Made by a program: the position numbers and the translations under genes. DNA of 64,000 bases from Hymenobacter norwichensis DSM 15439 (GTDB lineage Bacteria; Bacteroidota; Bacteroidia; Cytophagales; Hymenobacteraceae). Where the stretch lies: positions 186,001-250,000 of the forward strand of contig NZ_ATVL01000011.1 of NCBI RefSeq assembly GCF_000420705.1. Direction: 5' to 3'. This document shows positions 33,356 through 42,497 of the stretch, piece by piece (the stretch's first letter is position 1; the number at the start of each line of letters is the position of its first letter). Below the pieces are notes generated by a model. That model searched no databases, was not told the origin of the DNA, and worked only from the letters and a program-made list of their open reading frames with translations.

Positions 33356-33859
33356 ATGATCAACACCAACGAAAAGCTGGGGGCCTACAACGTGTGGGCC
33401 AATGCCACCCTGCTCGGTCACCTCGATAAACTAGTAGCTGGCGGAGCCACACTCCCGGCCGGAGGACTTCGCATATTCAGCCACGTACTCAATGCCCAAG
33501 CCATCTGGCTGGGCCGCCTGACTGCTACGCCTAGCCCCGTAAAAGTGTGGCAAGAGCATGATTTGGCTGGTTTACACCACTGGCATGAGCAAACTTCGGA
33601 GCGGTTTCAGCAGTATGTGAACAGCGCCGATGATGCCGAATTGCAGCGCCTGATTTCGTACACCAACTCCATCGGGGAAACCTACACCAGCCAGGTGTCC
33701 GACATTTTCACCCACGTGCCGGTGCACGCCAACTATCACCGCGCCCAAGTGGCCAAAGAGCTGCGGGCGGCGGGCCTCGAACCCATCAATACCGACTTTA
33801 TTACCTACTGCCGTGAACTGTCGGCTAAAGAGGCCCTGGCCGACGTGCCCAGCCTGTAG
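33356..33859 (+). CDS. DinB-family four-helix protein
   Basis: 167 aa all-alpha protein: NEKLGAYNVWANATLLGHLDKL, FSHVLNAQAIWLGRL, and the C-terminal FTHVPVHANYHRAQVAKELRAAGLEP. The spaced histidines (in FSHV, THVPVHANYH) fit the metal site of DinB/YfiT proteins, which are thiol- or damage-related hydrolase-like folds with mostly unknown substrates. Cytosolic. An A/T-rich leader with CTTACATTACTGCC precedes the ATG but no clean -7 box. Followed by its own terminator. Confidence 0.85.
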   Translation: MINTNEKLGAYNVWANATLLGHLDKLVAGGATLPAGGLRIFSHVLNAQAIWLGRLTATPSPVKVWQEHDLAGLHHWHEQTSERFQQYVNSADDAELQRLISYTNSIGETYTSQVSDIFTHVPVHANYHRAQVAKELRAAGLEPINTDFITYCRELSAKEALADVPSL

Positions 33860-33878
33860 CCAGTAGGGTAGGTAAGAT

Positions 33879-33926
33879 AAAAAGCCTGTTTTGGGGTTGT
33901 CTTCGGCTACCGAAACAGGCTTTTTT
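33879..33926 (+). terminator. Terminator of the DinB-like gene
   Basis: AAAAAGCCTGTTTT pairs with GAAACAGGCTTTTTT around a 20-base loop, ending in a T-run. 20 bases after the stop at 33859. Confidence 0.8.
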
Positions 33927-33967
33927 CTGTTGTATCAGCATCCGTACCCGACTCATCTTCTCCCATT

Positions 33968-34588
33968 ATGCCCGACTCGTTGGTTGTTCCCGTCCTGACC
34001 ACAGAGCGCCTCGCCTCTGCCTACACGTACCCTGCTTACCGTCAGCTGATTGATGCCGCGCTGGCCGACGACAAAACCACCGGCCCCGAGCAGTCGGAAG
34101 CCCTGACGGCCTATACCCGCCTCAACGTGCAGCGCATGCAGCGCCTCGATAAAACCACACGGGTACTGCCCGAACTGACTGCGGCGGTAGCTAACCTGCG
34201 CCAGAGCTACATCTGGCTGATTATCACTGAAGGATGGTGCGGCGACGCGGCTCAGATTGTACCCGTGCTGGAAGCTGTGGCGCAGGCCTCAAGCGGGCGT
34301 CTCACCACGCGCTACGTACTGCGCGACGAGCACCTCGACATCATGGACCGGTACCTCACCAACGGCAGCCGCTCCATCCCGAAGTTGGTAGTGCTGAACC
34401 CTGACACCCTAACGGAGGTGGCTCACTGGGGCCCCCGCCCGGCAGCAGCCCAAAAGCTCTTACTCGAACTGAAAGCCCAAGGTGCCACCCACGAAGAGTA
34501 CGCCGAGAAAATACACGCTTGGTATGCGCAAGACAAAACCCAAGCTACCCAGCAGGAAATTCTAGCGCTGGTGCAAGGGTTGGAATAA
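33968..34588 (+). CDS. Thioredoxin-family protein with CGDA active site
   Basis: 206 aa, cytosolic. Thioredoxin fold with helical N-terminal extension (ALTAYTRLNVQRMQRLDKTTR), then YIWLIITEGWCGDAAQIVPVLEAVAQ. The usual CxxC is WCGDA: only the first cysteine remains. IPKLVVLNP is the cis-proline motif. A family of such CGD-type proteins is known in Bacteroidetes; they may be monothiol redox carriers or non-redox. It has an extended C-terminal helix (THEEYAEKIHAWYAQDKTQATQQ). Single gene, with a hairpin downstream. Confidence 0.85.
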   Translation: MPDSLVVPVLTTERLASAYTYPAYRQLIDAALADDKTTGPEQSEALTAYTRLNVQRMQRLDKTTRVLPELTAAVANLRQSYIWLIITEGWCGDAAQIVPVLEAVAQASSGRLTTRYVLRDEHLDIMDRYLTNGSRSIPKLVVLNPDTLTEVAHWGPRPAAAQKLLLELKAQGATHEEYAEKIHAWYAQDKTQATQQEILALVQGLE

Positions 34589-34606
34589 GTAGTAGCTGAC
34601 ACGAAA

Positions 34607-34646
34607 CAGAAGCGTCCTTCAGCAGAATAGCTGAAGGGCACTTCTG
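34607..34646. terminator. Two-way terminator
   Basis: CAGAAGCGTCCTTCAGC pairs with GCTGAAGGGCACTTCTG (mismatches in the stem) around AGAATA, between the thioredoxin-like gene and the minus-strand lipoprotein gene ending at 34664. Confidence 0.65.
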
Positions 34647-34663
34647 TTTGAAAACAACGGTGC

Positions 34664-35377
34664 TTACGGCTGAGGCTTTTTAGAAACGTAGAGCACCCCG
34701 TTCTGCTCGCCGCAGAAAGAAAAGTCTTTGCCACGGCCACACAGCGGTGCCGAACCAGTTACATACAGCCGGGATGAAGCATCAAAATAAACGCTCGTTA
34801 ATTGGTGCTCTTGGGGCAAACTCAGTTGCTTTCCCATTGAAGTCCTGATGCCTACCGTTTCAATGTATGAGCTGCTGGATTGTGGCGAAACTGGAGTGAC
34901 CAGGAAGTCGATGGAGTATTCCATACCCGAAGCGGAAGTAGCTCGGTTGCGCGCTACTTTGGGCTCAAAATCGTTGCGGCGCCTCCAATCAGTATAGGGC
35001 TTCCAGGTCATGCCTTGGTCTAAGCTGAAATAGGACGGATAAATGGCATAGGCAGTGGCGTTGTTAGACGCTGACCCGAGTTGCGCATTGAGGATGAGCA
35101 ACGTGTCCTGTAGCTGTAAAAAGCCTAATAAACTACTATTGCTCCTGTAATCGGCGGTACGCCAGGTCCGGCCCCGGTCAGTTGTCCGGTATATCTTGTA
35201 ACCAGTTGTGATAAGCAAGGTGCCGTCGATGTCGCCGTGCACAGCTTCAATTGCTCGGTCGTCGGGTGCCCGCAGAGCGTACCAGTCGGCGTACTCGGGC
35301 TGGACTTCATCCTCCGCATCTTTCTGGCAGGCTCCCAGTGAGAGAAGTAATAGGCAAGAGATAAGTGGCAGTTTCAT
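34664..35377 (-). CDS. Lipoprotein with Asp-box (BNR-like) repeats
   Basis: 237 aa from MKLPLISCLLLLSLGACQK (lipobox LSLGAC, cysteine 17); an in-frame ATG at 35425 adds 16 hydrophobic residues and is less likely. After an acidic linker come beta-propeller-type Asp-box motifs: TTDRGRTWRTADY and SLDQGMTWKPYTDW. Such repeats occur in sialidases and photosystem-stability-type proteins, but no catalytic residues are evident and two boxes are too few for a full propeller by eye. Exported and lipid-anchored. It is followed by the shared terminator at 34607-34646. Confidence 0.75.
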   Translation of the reverse strand: MKLPLISCLLLLSLGACQKDAEDEVQPEYADWYALRAPDDRAIEAVHGDIDGTLLITTGYKIYRTTDRGRTWRTADYRSNSSLLGFLQLQDTLLILNAQLGSASNNATAYAIYPSYFSLDQGMTWKPYTDWRRRNDFEPKVARNRATSASGMEYSIDFLVTPVSPQSSSSYIETVGIRTSMGKQLSLPQEHQLTSVYFDASSRLYVTGSAPLCGRGKDFSFCGEQNGVLYVSKKPQP

Positions 35378-35533
35378 AAGTAAATAGAAATTGAGGATAG
35401 AGCTAAAGGTAAACAAGCAGCCCATAGCGGCCGCCTCTTTGAGGTTAAGTTCTCGAAAATAAAAAAAGATATGCGGGGCACTCGATAGAATCTGCCAGCG
35501 CTAAGGCAAGGGTTATAGTAAGTAGTGATACCT

Positions 35534-35575
35534 AAACAAAAGCCGCTTCCTCGAACAAGGAAGCGGCTTTTGTTT
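35534..35575 (-). terminator. Terminator of the DUF4382 gene
   Basis: AAACAAAAGCCGCTTCC pairs with GGAAGCGGCTTTTGTTT (17-bp perfect stem, TCGAACAA loop). It lies 19 bases after the minus-strand stop (35595) and has T-runs on that strand. Confidence 0.9.
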
Positions 35576-35594
35576 ATCAGCTGAACCAGTGAGT

Positions 35595-36428
35595 TTAGTT
35601 CAGTTGAATCTGGCCCAGGTCGGTGGTTTGGTCGTTTACGACGCTGACGTTGGAGCGTACCACGTTGCGGTAAGTGGGCTGGCCGCTAGGGGCCGTAGTG
35701 GTCGGGAACAGCTCTACCCGGTAGGTACCAGCAGGTAGACCACTCAACTGGAAAGCCCCGGCCGCATCAGCCGCTGTGCTGAAAGTATCGGGTACGGTGA
35801 TGGACGACCGGATGGCTAGTACCTGCGGCAGGGCCGCCACTGGCGTAACTGTGCCGCGGAGGCTAGCCTGCAAGTTCTGCGCTACCACCCGGATAACAGG
35901 CTTCAGCAGGTACCGCTCTTTTCGGTCGTTGCCGGGGCGCCAGTTGCCACGCTCCACAATGGACTTCGCCACATCGAAATCCAGCAGCAGTTGAAAGGTC
36001 TGGCGAGCCTGCAATGACGCTTTATTTAGCTTGAGCTTCACGCCGGAGGTCTGGCCGCTGGGCGTTTTAAGGTCGTAGCGCTGCCCATCCCGGCCCACAA
36101 CATAGCTATCAGGACCCAGCAGCAGGCGGACTTCTTTCAAGTCACCGGGCTCGAAATCGGTGCTGACCAACAGGGCTGAACGGCCGTTTACATACTCCAA
36201 TACGTTGATAGTTTGGGCTTGGAAGGGGAGTAGTTTCCAGCCTTCGGGGTCGTTTTCCTCTTTGAGGTGCACTTCCAGCTTCAGTACGTCCAGCACCACC
36301 CGTTGAAAATCACCTGGGCCATCCATCAGCCGGACTTCCAGCTTGGAGTTACTGGATTCGGCTTTGCTGCAACTAGCAAAGGCAGAGGCACTTAGCAGGG
36401 CCAGCGGAAGGAGGTGGCGTAATTTCAT
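35595..36428 (-). CDS. DUF4382-family lipoprotein
   Basis: 277 aa from MKLRHLLPLALLSASAFASCSK (lipobox FASC); an in-frame ATG at 36509 would add 27 residues through non-coding sequence that includes a terminator. The DUF4382 region follows: LEVRLMDGPGDFQRVVLDVLKLEVHL, TINVLEYVNGRSALLVSTDFEPGDLKEVRLLLGP. The C-terminal ~90 residues are a carboxypeptidase-regulatory-like sandwich (LRGTVTPVAALPQVL, AAGAFQLSGLPAGTYRVELFP). Function unknown; family members are lipoproteins in Bacteroidetes and archaea. Exported, lipid-anchored. Confidence 0.88.
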   Translation of the reverse strand: MKLRHLLPLALLSASAFASCSKAESSNSKLEVRLMDGPGDFQRVVLDVLKLEVHLKEENDPEGWKLLPFQAQTINVLEYVNGRSALLVSTDFEPGDLKEVRLLLGPDSYVVGRDGQRYDLKTPSGQTSGVKLKLNKASLQARQTFQLLLDFDVAKSIVERGNWRPGNDRKERYLLKPVIRVVAQNLQASLRGTVTPVAALPQVLAIRSSITVPDTFSTAADAAGAFQLSGLPAGTYRVELFPTTTAPSGQPTYRNVVRSNVSVVNDQTTDLGQIQLN

Positions 36429-36459
36429 AGAGAGGCAACAGGAAATGTAGAAAACGAAA

Positions 36460-36498
36460 GAAGCAGCTCGGTACGTCATCTGACCGCCAAGCTGCTTC
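36460..36498 (-). terminator. Terminator of the AsmA-like gene
   Basis: GAAGCAGCT and AGCTGCTTC form a 9-bp stem around a ~21-base loop. On the minus strand it is followed by TTTCGTTTT. 51 bases after the stop of the AsmA-like gene. Confidence 0.6.
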
Positions 36499-36548
36499 GC
36501 TGGAGGCAACGAGCATGCCGGCTCGTGCCTCTAAAGTACAATAAAATT

Positions 36549-39500
36549 CTATTGACCGGTTTTTGTACTATCCTTAGTAGCCGGCTCCGTTGGTTTCGGT
36601 GGGTCTTGTGGCGTAGGAGCAGGCGTGGCCTTTTTCGGCTTGCCAAATAGCAGGTTGTTGAGGCCCTGCTTGGCTTTCGATTCCAACTCTAGGCGCTTCT
36701 TCTCTACCTCCTGCTGGGCCTTGGCCTGTAGCTCCTGCTGGCGGCGCTGCAACTCGCGCTGCACGCTGTCTTGCGCCACTTTGGCCTGAGCTTGTAGCTT
36801 GAGCTTCGCGTCGTCTACTTTGGCTTGCACCACGCTCGTTACAATGTCTTTGGCTTGGGCCTTCACGCTACCGGTGGTCAGTTTCACCTGTGGGCTGCTT
36901 ACGGTACCGCCAATGTTGAGGCCTAGTGTTACTCGCTTGGTGCCCTTGATGTCGGTGACGCCGGTAAGACGCGTTAGCTGGCCAGTGAGCTGGCTGCCGA
37001 GCTTGCCAGTGGGTACGTTCAGGGCCGTTACGTATTCTAGGCCGCCGTTGCTGATGTTGTTGGAGCCGCCCACCGTCATCTTGATCTGGCCCACGGTGAG
37101 GTCGAAGGGCTTCACAATAAAGTTGCCGTTGATGATTTCGGCGGCCACGTCCTTATTGTTCACCGCGAAGCTTTTAAGCTCCTGAAGCTGCGTGAGGCTG
37201 CTGATTTTGGTGAGTACCGGCGAGCCGCTTACTGCCGCCCGCACCACTTCAAACAGGCCCTTGCCAGTAAGCGTGCTGTAATTCGGCATCATGTCGGGGC
37301 CCATTTCGCCGCTCACCTTGAAGTTGGTGGAGAAGATACCTTCCAGATTGTCGGCCAGCGGTATCATGGCCTTCACCGAGTTGAAAGCGTTGAAGGCATT
37401 CTGGAAGTTCAGGTTCTTGATGTTCAGCCCGAAGTCGAATTTTGGGTGCGCCAGGTTCTTGCTGCTATACGAGCCATTGGTAGCAAAATTACCGCCCAGT
37501 GTGTTGAATGTAAGGCCATTGAGGATAGCGGCTTCGTCGCGCACGGTCACGGTGCCCTTCACGTTGTCGAGCTTGAGGTTGTCGTACACCACTTGCCCCA
37601 CCGTCGAGTTCAGCACCAAATCGAAGTACTTCGGAATCTGCAACACACCGTCGGCCTTGGTAGCAGTAGCCGGGGCTTTGGTGGCGGCCGTAGCCCCCGC
37701 CGTCGGCTTGGCCGATACCTCGTCCACCATCCACTCGTTCACGTTGAAGCGCGAACTACTTACGTTTAGGTTGCCGCGCAACGGCTGGCCGGGCGTAAAC
37801 AAGTAGCCCATGTAGTTGCTGATGGTACCCGACGCCGCAATGTCCGACGAGCCCACGAAGCCGCTCATGTTTTGCAGCACAATCTTGTCGTTGTTGAAGC
37901 TGGCTGTGGCTTTGGTTACCTTCATGCCCTGCGGCAGGTCGGGGCTCTTGTAGGTTACGTTTTGGGCATTCACCGTACCCGAAGCCACCACCGTCTGATA
38001 GCGCCCGGCTTCAATGTCGGCCATGTTGCCTTTGGCGGCAATGTTTCCGTTGAGGCGGCCCGTTACGGTCATGCCTTCCAGCGGGAAGATTTTGGTGATT
38101 TTGGTTAAGTCCACCACGCCTTTCACATCGGCATCGAAGCGCAGCTTGTCCACGCCCTGGGTGGCCACCCGGCCTTCGAGTGGCTCGCCATCAAGCAGCA
38201 TCCGGAAGTTGCTGATGTCCACCCGCGTATCGTTGAGCTGGCCGGTGGGATTGAGCACAGTGCCCGTTACGGTGAGGTTCTGAATGGGCGCCGGGAACTG
38301 CTTGCTTTTCACGTAGCCATTGCTCAGGTTCATTTTGGCCTGCACCACCGGCATCTGCTTATCGGAGTACGTGCCTTTGGCCGTGCCATCCACGAACAGT
38401 TTGCCCCGCAGCACTAAGTCCTGCACGGGGTACACCTTCATCATTTCGGCCAGGTCCACGTTGGCTTTCACGCGGCCGTCCACCTTCATGGGCTCCAGTC
38501 CGTCGATGGCTACGTTACCGTCAATGGGGTTGGCGCCCAGGTCCAGGTGGAACTGCTTCACGTTCACCTTCACGTTGTTGGTGAAACCCGAGGGGTTGTC
38601 CACCACCATATCCACATTAATGTTCTTGGCCGCCTGTGGCAGTTGCGGGTAGTGGAACGTGCCGTTTTTCACTTGCAGATTCACGCCGTAGCCAGGCATC
38701 TTCACTTCGTTCTGCACACCCTTGAAGTAGCCATCAAACGCCACCTTGCCGCCGGCTTCCACATCCTTAAACTGCTCGGTATATACGCCCGGCACCAAGC
38801 TCAGAATATTCTTAAAGTCGGTTTCTAAGGCCTTGAACGTTAGGTCGTAGGTGATATCCGTAGCGTTGGGCAGTCCAATAGAGCCCGCAAATTGCGCTGG
38901 GAAGTCGTTGAGCTGCACCTTATTATCTTTGAAAGTGAACAGCATCTTGTCCAGGTCCATGGCCATCGTCACGTCGGCGGTCAGCTTCTTCTTGCTCACG
39001 TATTCGGTGCCGTCGTAGGTCATCGAGAACTGCTCGGCGCTAGTCTGGCTTTCCATGTCGAACACGTTGCGGGCGAAGTCGCCGGAGCCGGTGTGGTTGA
39101 GGCCGCGCAGTTCCATCCCGAATGGAATGGTGCGGTCCTCATAGCGCAGTCGTCCGTTTTTCACCTCCCAGCCTTTAATAGCAAGGCTCACTTGGCTGGT
39201 ATCCTGGCCCTTGGCCGCAGCCGCCGAGTCGGAAACCATGATGTCGTAGTTGGCTAGGCCACTTTTCAGCACTTTCACGCTGATGTCGGGCCGGTCAAGG
39301 GTCACGCTGTTTATCTTGATTTCGTTGCCGCTTACCACGCTCATCAAATCCAGCCCCACCCGAAAAGAGGGTAAGTAGGCCAGCGTGTCGCGCGCAAACG
39401 AGTCCTGCCCAATCACGCGCAGTTCATCAATGCCCAGCGCTAAGTCAGGAAAGCTGCTGAACAAGCTCAGACTCACATTCTTGGGGTCATACTGCACCTT

Positions 39501-39632
39501 GGCATTCACCCGCTCGGCCAACTGCTTATCAAGCGCCTGCTTGATTTTGTCCTTGAACAGAATGGGGGTGAGGGCCACGCCCGCCACCAGTACCACCAGA
39601 AAAATCAGTAAGCCAATCCAGAATTTACGCAT
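36549..39632 (-). CDS. AsmA-like membrane/periplasmic protein
   Basis: 1027 aa. N-terminal transmembrane helix (FWIGLLIFLVVLVAGVALTPIL) precedes a long beta-rich periplasmic part. AsmA-type start: LADKQLAERVNAKVQYDPKNV-like region, SSFPDLALGIDELRVIG, ISVKVLKSGLANYDIM. The C-terminal AsmA_2-like part contains VTALNVPTGKLGSQL and GTKRVTLGLNIGG, then a coiled-coil tail rich in Gln/Ala/Glu (residues ~930-1000) and a Pro/Lys tail. Relatives (AsmA, TamB, YhdP) are bridge-like lipid carriers between the two membranes. A role in outer-membrane assembly or phospholipid transport is inferred. Single long gene. Its start is 5 kb from any transport partner. Confidence 0.85.
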   Translation of the reverse strand: MRKFWIGLLIFLVVLVAGVALTPILFKDKIKQALDKQLAERVNAKVQYDPKNVSLSLFSSFPDLALGIDELRVIGQDSFARDTLAYLPSFRVGLDLMSVVSGNEIKINSVTLDRPDISVKVLKSGLANYDIMVSDSAAAAKGQDTSQVSLAIKGWEVKNGRLRYEDRTIPFGMELRGLNHTGSGDFARNVFDMESQTSAEQFSMTYDGTEYVSKKKLTADVTMAMDLDKMLFTFKDNKVQLNDFPAQFAGSIGLPNATDITYDLTFKALETDFKNILSLVPGVYTEQFKDVEAGGKVAFDGYFKGVQNEVKMPGYGVNLQVKNGTFHYPQLPQAAKNINVDMVVDNPSGFTNNVKVNVKQFHLDLGANPIDGNVAIDGLEPMKVDGRVKANVDLAEMMKVYPVQDLVLRGKLFVDGTAKGTYSDKQMPVVQAKMNLSNGYVKSKQFPAPIQNLTVTGTVLNPTGQLNDTRVDISNFRMLLDGEPLEGRVATQGVDKLRFDADVKGVVDLTKITKIFPLEGMTVTGRLNGNIAAKGNMADIEAGRYQTVVASGTVNAQNVTYKSPDLPQGMKVTKATASFNNDKIVLQNMSGFVGSSDIAASGTISNYMGYLFTPGQPLRGNLNVSSSRFNVNEWMVDEVSAKPTAGATAATKAPATATKADGVLQIPKYFDLVLNSTVGQVVYDNLKLDNVKGTVTVRDEAAILNGLTFNTLGGNFATNGSYSSKNLAHPKFDFGLNIKNLNFQNAFNAFNSVKAMIPLADNLEGIFSTNFKVSGEMGPDMMPNYSTLTGKGLFEVVRAAVSGSPVLTKISSLTQLQELKSFAVNNKDVAAEIINGNFIVKPFDLTVGQIKMTVGGSNNISNGGLEYVTALNVPTGKLGSQLTGQLTRLTGVTDIKGTKRVTLGLNIGGTVSSPQVKLTTGSVKAQAKDIVTSVVQAKVDDAKLKLQAQAKVAQDSVQRELQRRQQELQAKAQQEVEKKRLELESKAKQGLNNLLFGKPKKATPAPTPQDPPKPTEPATKDSTKTGQ

Positions 39633-40035
39633 ATTGTTTTTTGCTTAATACTTGGTTGTCAATAGCTAAAAGGTGAAGCTGGGCACATTGAGCACGCCAG
39701 AAAAGTCGCGCCTGCTTCTGTTAGCAAAACAAGCACCACTTACCAGGAACCGCCACTCAGAATTGCCGGGGCAACGTTTGAGTGCCGACCAGCTTCCTCT
39801 CCCTTACGCACGGAAGGGCAGCTGTTTCGGACTGCCGCAAAAATAGCAGCCCTATCTTGTGGGCTCGGGGTGCTGGGCCAGAAAACGAGGCCACTCATCG
39901 ATTTATGGCCCCGATATTCTACTAATGAGCAAGAAATTCAGCAATTTAGTTTCGGCAAAGAACCTCGACCGGGCACTAGGAGCCGTTGGTCGCTCGTTTA
40001 TTACGTTGAGAATGGGGCAGATTGGATGCAGAACT
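39633..40035. other. Gap between divergent AsmA-like and porP genes
   Basis: 403 bases shared by divergent genes. An open frame in phase with porP begins at 39859, but it lacks a signal peptide until MGTRTLRQPLLAG at 40036, so I treat it as non-coding leader. A possible -7-like TATCTTGT lies at 39852-39859. I see no RNA gene or strong hairpin. Confidence 0.4.
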
Positions 40036-41055
40036 ATGGGGACTCGCACGCTACGGCAGCCGTTGTTGGCCGGGGCTTTGGCGCTGGCATTGCCAGCCGC
40101 CGCGCAGGACCTGTATTTCGCGCAGCCATACGCTTCGCGCTTGCACCAGAACCCCGCTTTTGCCGGCTTCCTCGACGATGCCAGCATTACGCTGAGCTAC
40201 CGCAACCAGTTTCCAACGCTGGCCGGTACGTTTCAAACCAGCCAGCTAGCTGCCGACTATCGGTTTGAGGATCAGCATAATGCCGTGGGCCTGCTCATCA
40301 ACCACGACCGGACCGGTGGCCTCGGCTACACCCGGTTTGAGGTGGGCGGCATCTACGCCTACCACACCCGGCTTACCAAAACCTTGGCGTTCAGCGGGGG
40401 GCTGCGGGCCAGCTACGGCAACCAGCGCATCAGTTACGGAAACCTCGTTTTCGGCGACCAGCTTTCCGAAGATGGATCCACCGACATGCCTACGCGGGAG
40501 CCAATTGACTTCAAGCCGGTTAATTATGCCAGCGTGGGCGTAGGCATGCTACTCTACTCCGAGAACTTCTGGGTATCATTGGCAGGGCAGCATCTCAACC
40601 AGCCTGATATAGGTTTTCGGACCCAGGCCAGCTTGCCGTTGCGCTATGAGTTGAGCACGGGCTACAAACACTACTTTGTGCGCCGCACCGAGAAGCAGCA
40701 GTACCGTGAAATCAGCTTGACGCCCACTGCGCACTATGTGCGCCAAGGCGGTTCCGAGCGGGCTGAGTTGGGATTGTACGGTACGGTTACGCCACTCACG
40801 CTCGGGCTGGTGTATCGAGGTGTGCCATTGCCGGGCGCGCCTAAGCCACAGCAAATCCTAACGGCTATTGCAGGGCTCACCGTTGGAGCCTTTCGGGTGG
40901 GATATGCTTACGATATAGGCCTCAGCGCGTTGAGCGCCGAATTGGGTGGGGCGCACGAAATATCTTTGTCACTTCGCGCGTTTGATTCATTTGATGCTGC
41001 TTGGCGCCGACTAAAACGACAGAATTACCCGGCGGCACCTTGTCCGGCCTTTTGA
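40036..41055 (+). CDS. porP: Type IX secretion membrane protein PorP/SprF
   Basis: 339 aa from MGTRTLRQPLLAGALALALPAAAQ, a good signal peptide; an ATG at 40012 would add eight residues. The PorP/SprF family pattern is clear: AQDLYFAQPYASRLHQNPAFAGF, SITLSYRNQFPTLAGTFQTS, and repeated outer-membrane strands (RFEVGGIYAYHTRL, LRYELSTGYKHYF, GLVYRGVPLPG). It is an outer-membrane barrel needed for secretion or assembly of surface adhesins by the type IX system. It precedes gldJ (68-base gap), so the two probably form a T9SS/gliding operon. Confidence 0.92.
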   Translation: MGTRTLRQPLLAGALALALPAAAQDLYFAQPYASRLHQNPAFAGFLDDASITLSYRNQFPTLAGTFQTSQLAADYRFEDQHNAVGLLINHDRTGGLGYTRFEVGGIYAYHTRLTKTLAFSGGLRASYGNQRISYGNLVFGDQLSEDGSTDMPTREPIDFKPVNYASVGVGMLLYSENFWVSLAGQHLNQPDIGFRTQASLPLRYELSTGYKHYFVRRTEKQQYREISLTPTAHYVRQGGSERAELGLYGTVTPLTLGLVYRGVPLPGAPKPQQILTAIAGLTVGAFRVGYAYDIGLSALSAELGGAHEISLSLRAFDSFDAAWRRLKRQNYPAAPCPAF

Positions 41056-41123
41056 ATTTTTGTATTATTGCAGCAGTTTGCCTCTTCTAAAGTCTTTTCT
41101 AACAGGTAGTTTAATACTAAATC

Positions 41124-42365
41124 ATGAATTTTTCCAAGTACCTGCATTTTGCGGTTCTAGGGGCCTGCGTCCTGGCTTCCTGTAGCAAAGACGGCCATGG
41201 CACCGCTACCAAGCCCGGTAAGTACAGTTCCACCACGGGCATGGAGTACAACACCGAGGAGGGCATGAAGGTGGCCGACTACAAAGGCATTCCTGAAGGC
41301 CCCGGCCTGATTTTCATTGAAGGTGGCCGCACGGTGCTCGGCTCACAGGAAGAAGACGTAACCATGACCCACGACAACGTGGAGCGTACAGTTACTATTG
41401 CTTCCTTTTATATGGACGAAGCTGAAGTGGCCAACATCCACTGGTTGGAATACTTGCACTTCATCCGCAAAGACTCTTCCGAAGAATTCTACCAGTCGGC
41501 TTTGCCTGACACCACCGTGTGGGCCCGCGAACTGTCGTTCAACGACCCGTACGTAGACTATTATCTACGTTATCCCGGCTTCCGCTACTTTCCAGTAGTA
41601 GGGGTAAGCTGGTTGCAGGCCAACGATTATTGCACCTGGCGTACTTCTAAAGTAAACGAAACGCTCGCGGCTAATGCTGACGGCGGCGGTGGCGGTGGCG
41701 GCTTGTTCAAGAAAAAGAACAAAGGCGGCGACGCAGCCGAAGGTACTTCGGAAGGTGGTGCTAAAATCGCCATCGAGAACGGCAACACCCTGCCGAACTA
41801 CCGTCTGCCCACCGAGGCAGAATGGGAATACGCTGCACAGGCTCTCGTAGGCACGCAGGAAACCGGCAACGAAAACCAGGAGAACAAGCGTATCTACCCC
41901 TGGGATGGTCGCCAAGTGCGGAACCCATACGGCGGCAAGATGGGCCAGTTCCTAGCTAACTTCAAGCGTGGCCGCGGTGACTACGCTGGTATTGCTGGCT
42001 CCTTGAACGACGGCGCTATGATTACCGAGTATGTGTACGCTTACCCACCAAACGACTACGGCTTGTACAACATGGCCGGCAACGTAAATGAATGGGTACA
42101 GGACATCTACCGTCCGCTCTCGTTTGAAGACGTGGAAGATTTGAACCCCTTCCGCCGCAACGGCTTCCTTGACCCCGCTGAGAAATACGACAAGAAAGGA
42201 TATCAGTCACTCATCGACGACCACGTGCGCGTGTACAAAGGTGGTTCGTGGCGCGACGTAGCCTACTGGCTCTCGCCCGGCACTCGCCGCTTCATGGGTG
42301 AAGACTCGGCCACGGCTACTATCGGTTTCCGTTGCGCTATGATCAACGCCGGTTCCAACAAGTAA
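41124..42365 (+). CDS. gldJ: Gliding motility / T9SS lipoprotein GldJ
   Basis: 413 aa. Lipobox LASCSK (cysteine ~20), then TTGMEYNTEEGM, EGPGLIFIEGGRTVLG and a SUMF1/FGE-sulfatase-type domain (NYRLPTEAEWEYAA, NMAGNVNEWVQDIYRPLS, VYKGGSWRDVAYWLSPGTRRFM, IGFRCAMINA). The STTGxEYN start and PDTTVWARELSFNDPYVDYYLRYP segment fit GldJ rather than GldK. A Gly/Lys-rich insertion (~186-215) interrupts the domain. GldJ forms the periplasmic/outer-membrane ring with GldK and PorV and is needed for GldK stability. Part of the porP pair; terminator follows. Confidence 0.9.
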   Translation: MNFSKYLHFAVLGACVLASCSKDGHGTATKPGKYSSTTGMEYNTEEGMKVADYKGIPEGPGLIFIEGGRTVLGSQEEDVTMTHDNVERTVTIASFYMDEAEVANIHWLEYLHFIRKDSSEEFYQSALPDTTVWARELSFNDPYVDYYLRYPGFRYFPVVGVSWLQANDYCTWRTSKVNETLAANADGGGGGGGLFKKKNKGGDAAEGTSEGGAKIAIENGNTLPNYRLPTEAEWEYAAQALVGTQETGNENQENKRIYPWDGRQVRNPYGGKMGQFLANFKRGRGDYAGIAGSLNDGAMITEYVYAYPPNDYGLYNMAGNVNEWVQDIYRPLSFEDVEDLNPFRRNGFLDPAEKYDKKGYQSLIDDHVRVYKGGSWRDVAYWLSPGTRRFMGEDSATATIGFRCAMINAGSNK

Positions 42366-42391
42366 GCTTCACGTATTTCGTGGACGACTAC

Positions 42392-42423
42392 GAAAAGGCC
42401 ACCTCACATGAGGTGGCCTTTTC
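42392..42423. terminator. Two-way terminator between gldJ and comF
   Basis: GAAAAGGCCACCTCA and its perfect complement around CATG, with A/T flanks on both sides. It lies between convergent genes ending at 42365 and 42498. Confidence 0.9.
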
Positions 42424-42497
42424 AACTTTATACTGTGTCAGTCAATAAGTTGCCTTAAACAAGCACAGCAGCTTTACGCCGGATATAACATCCGTGA

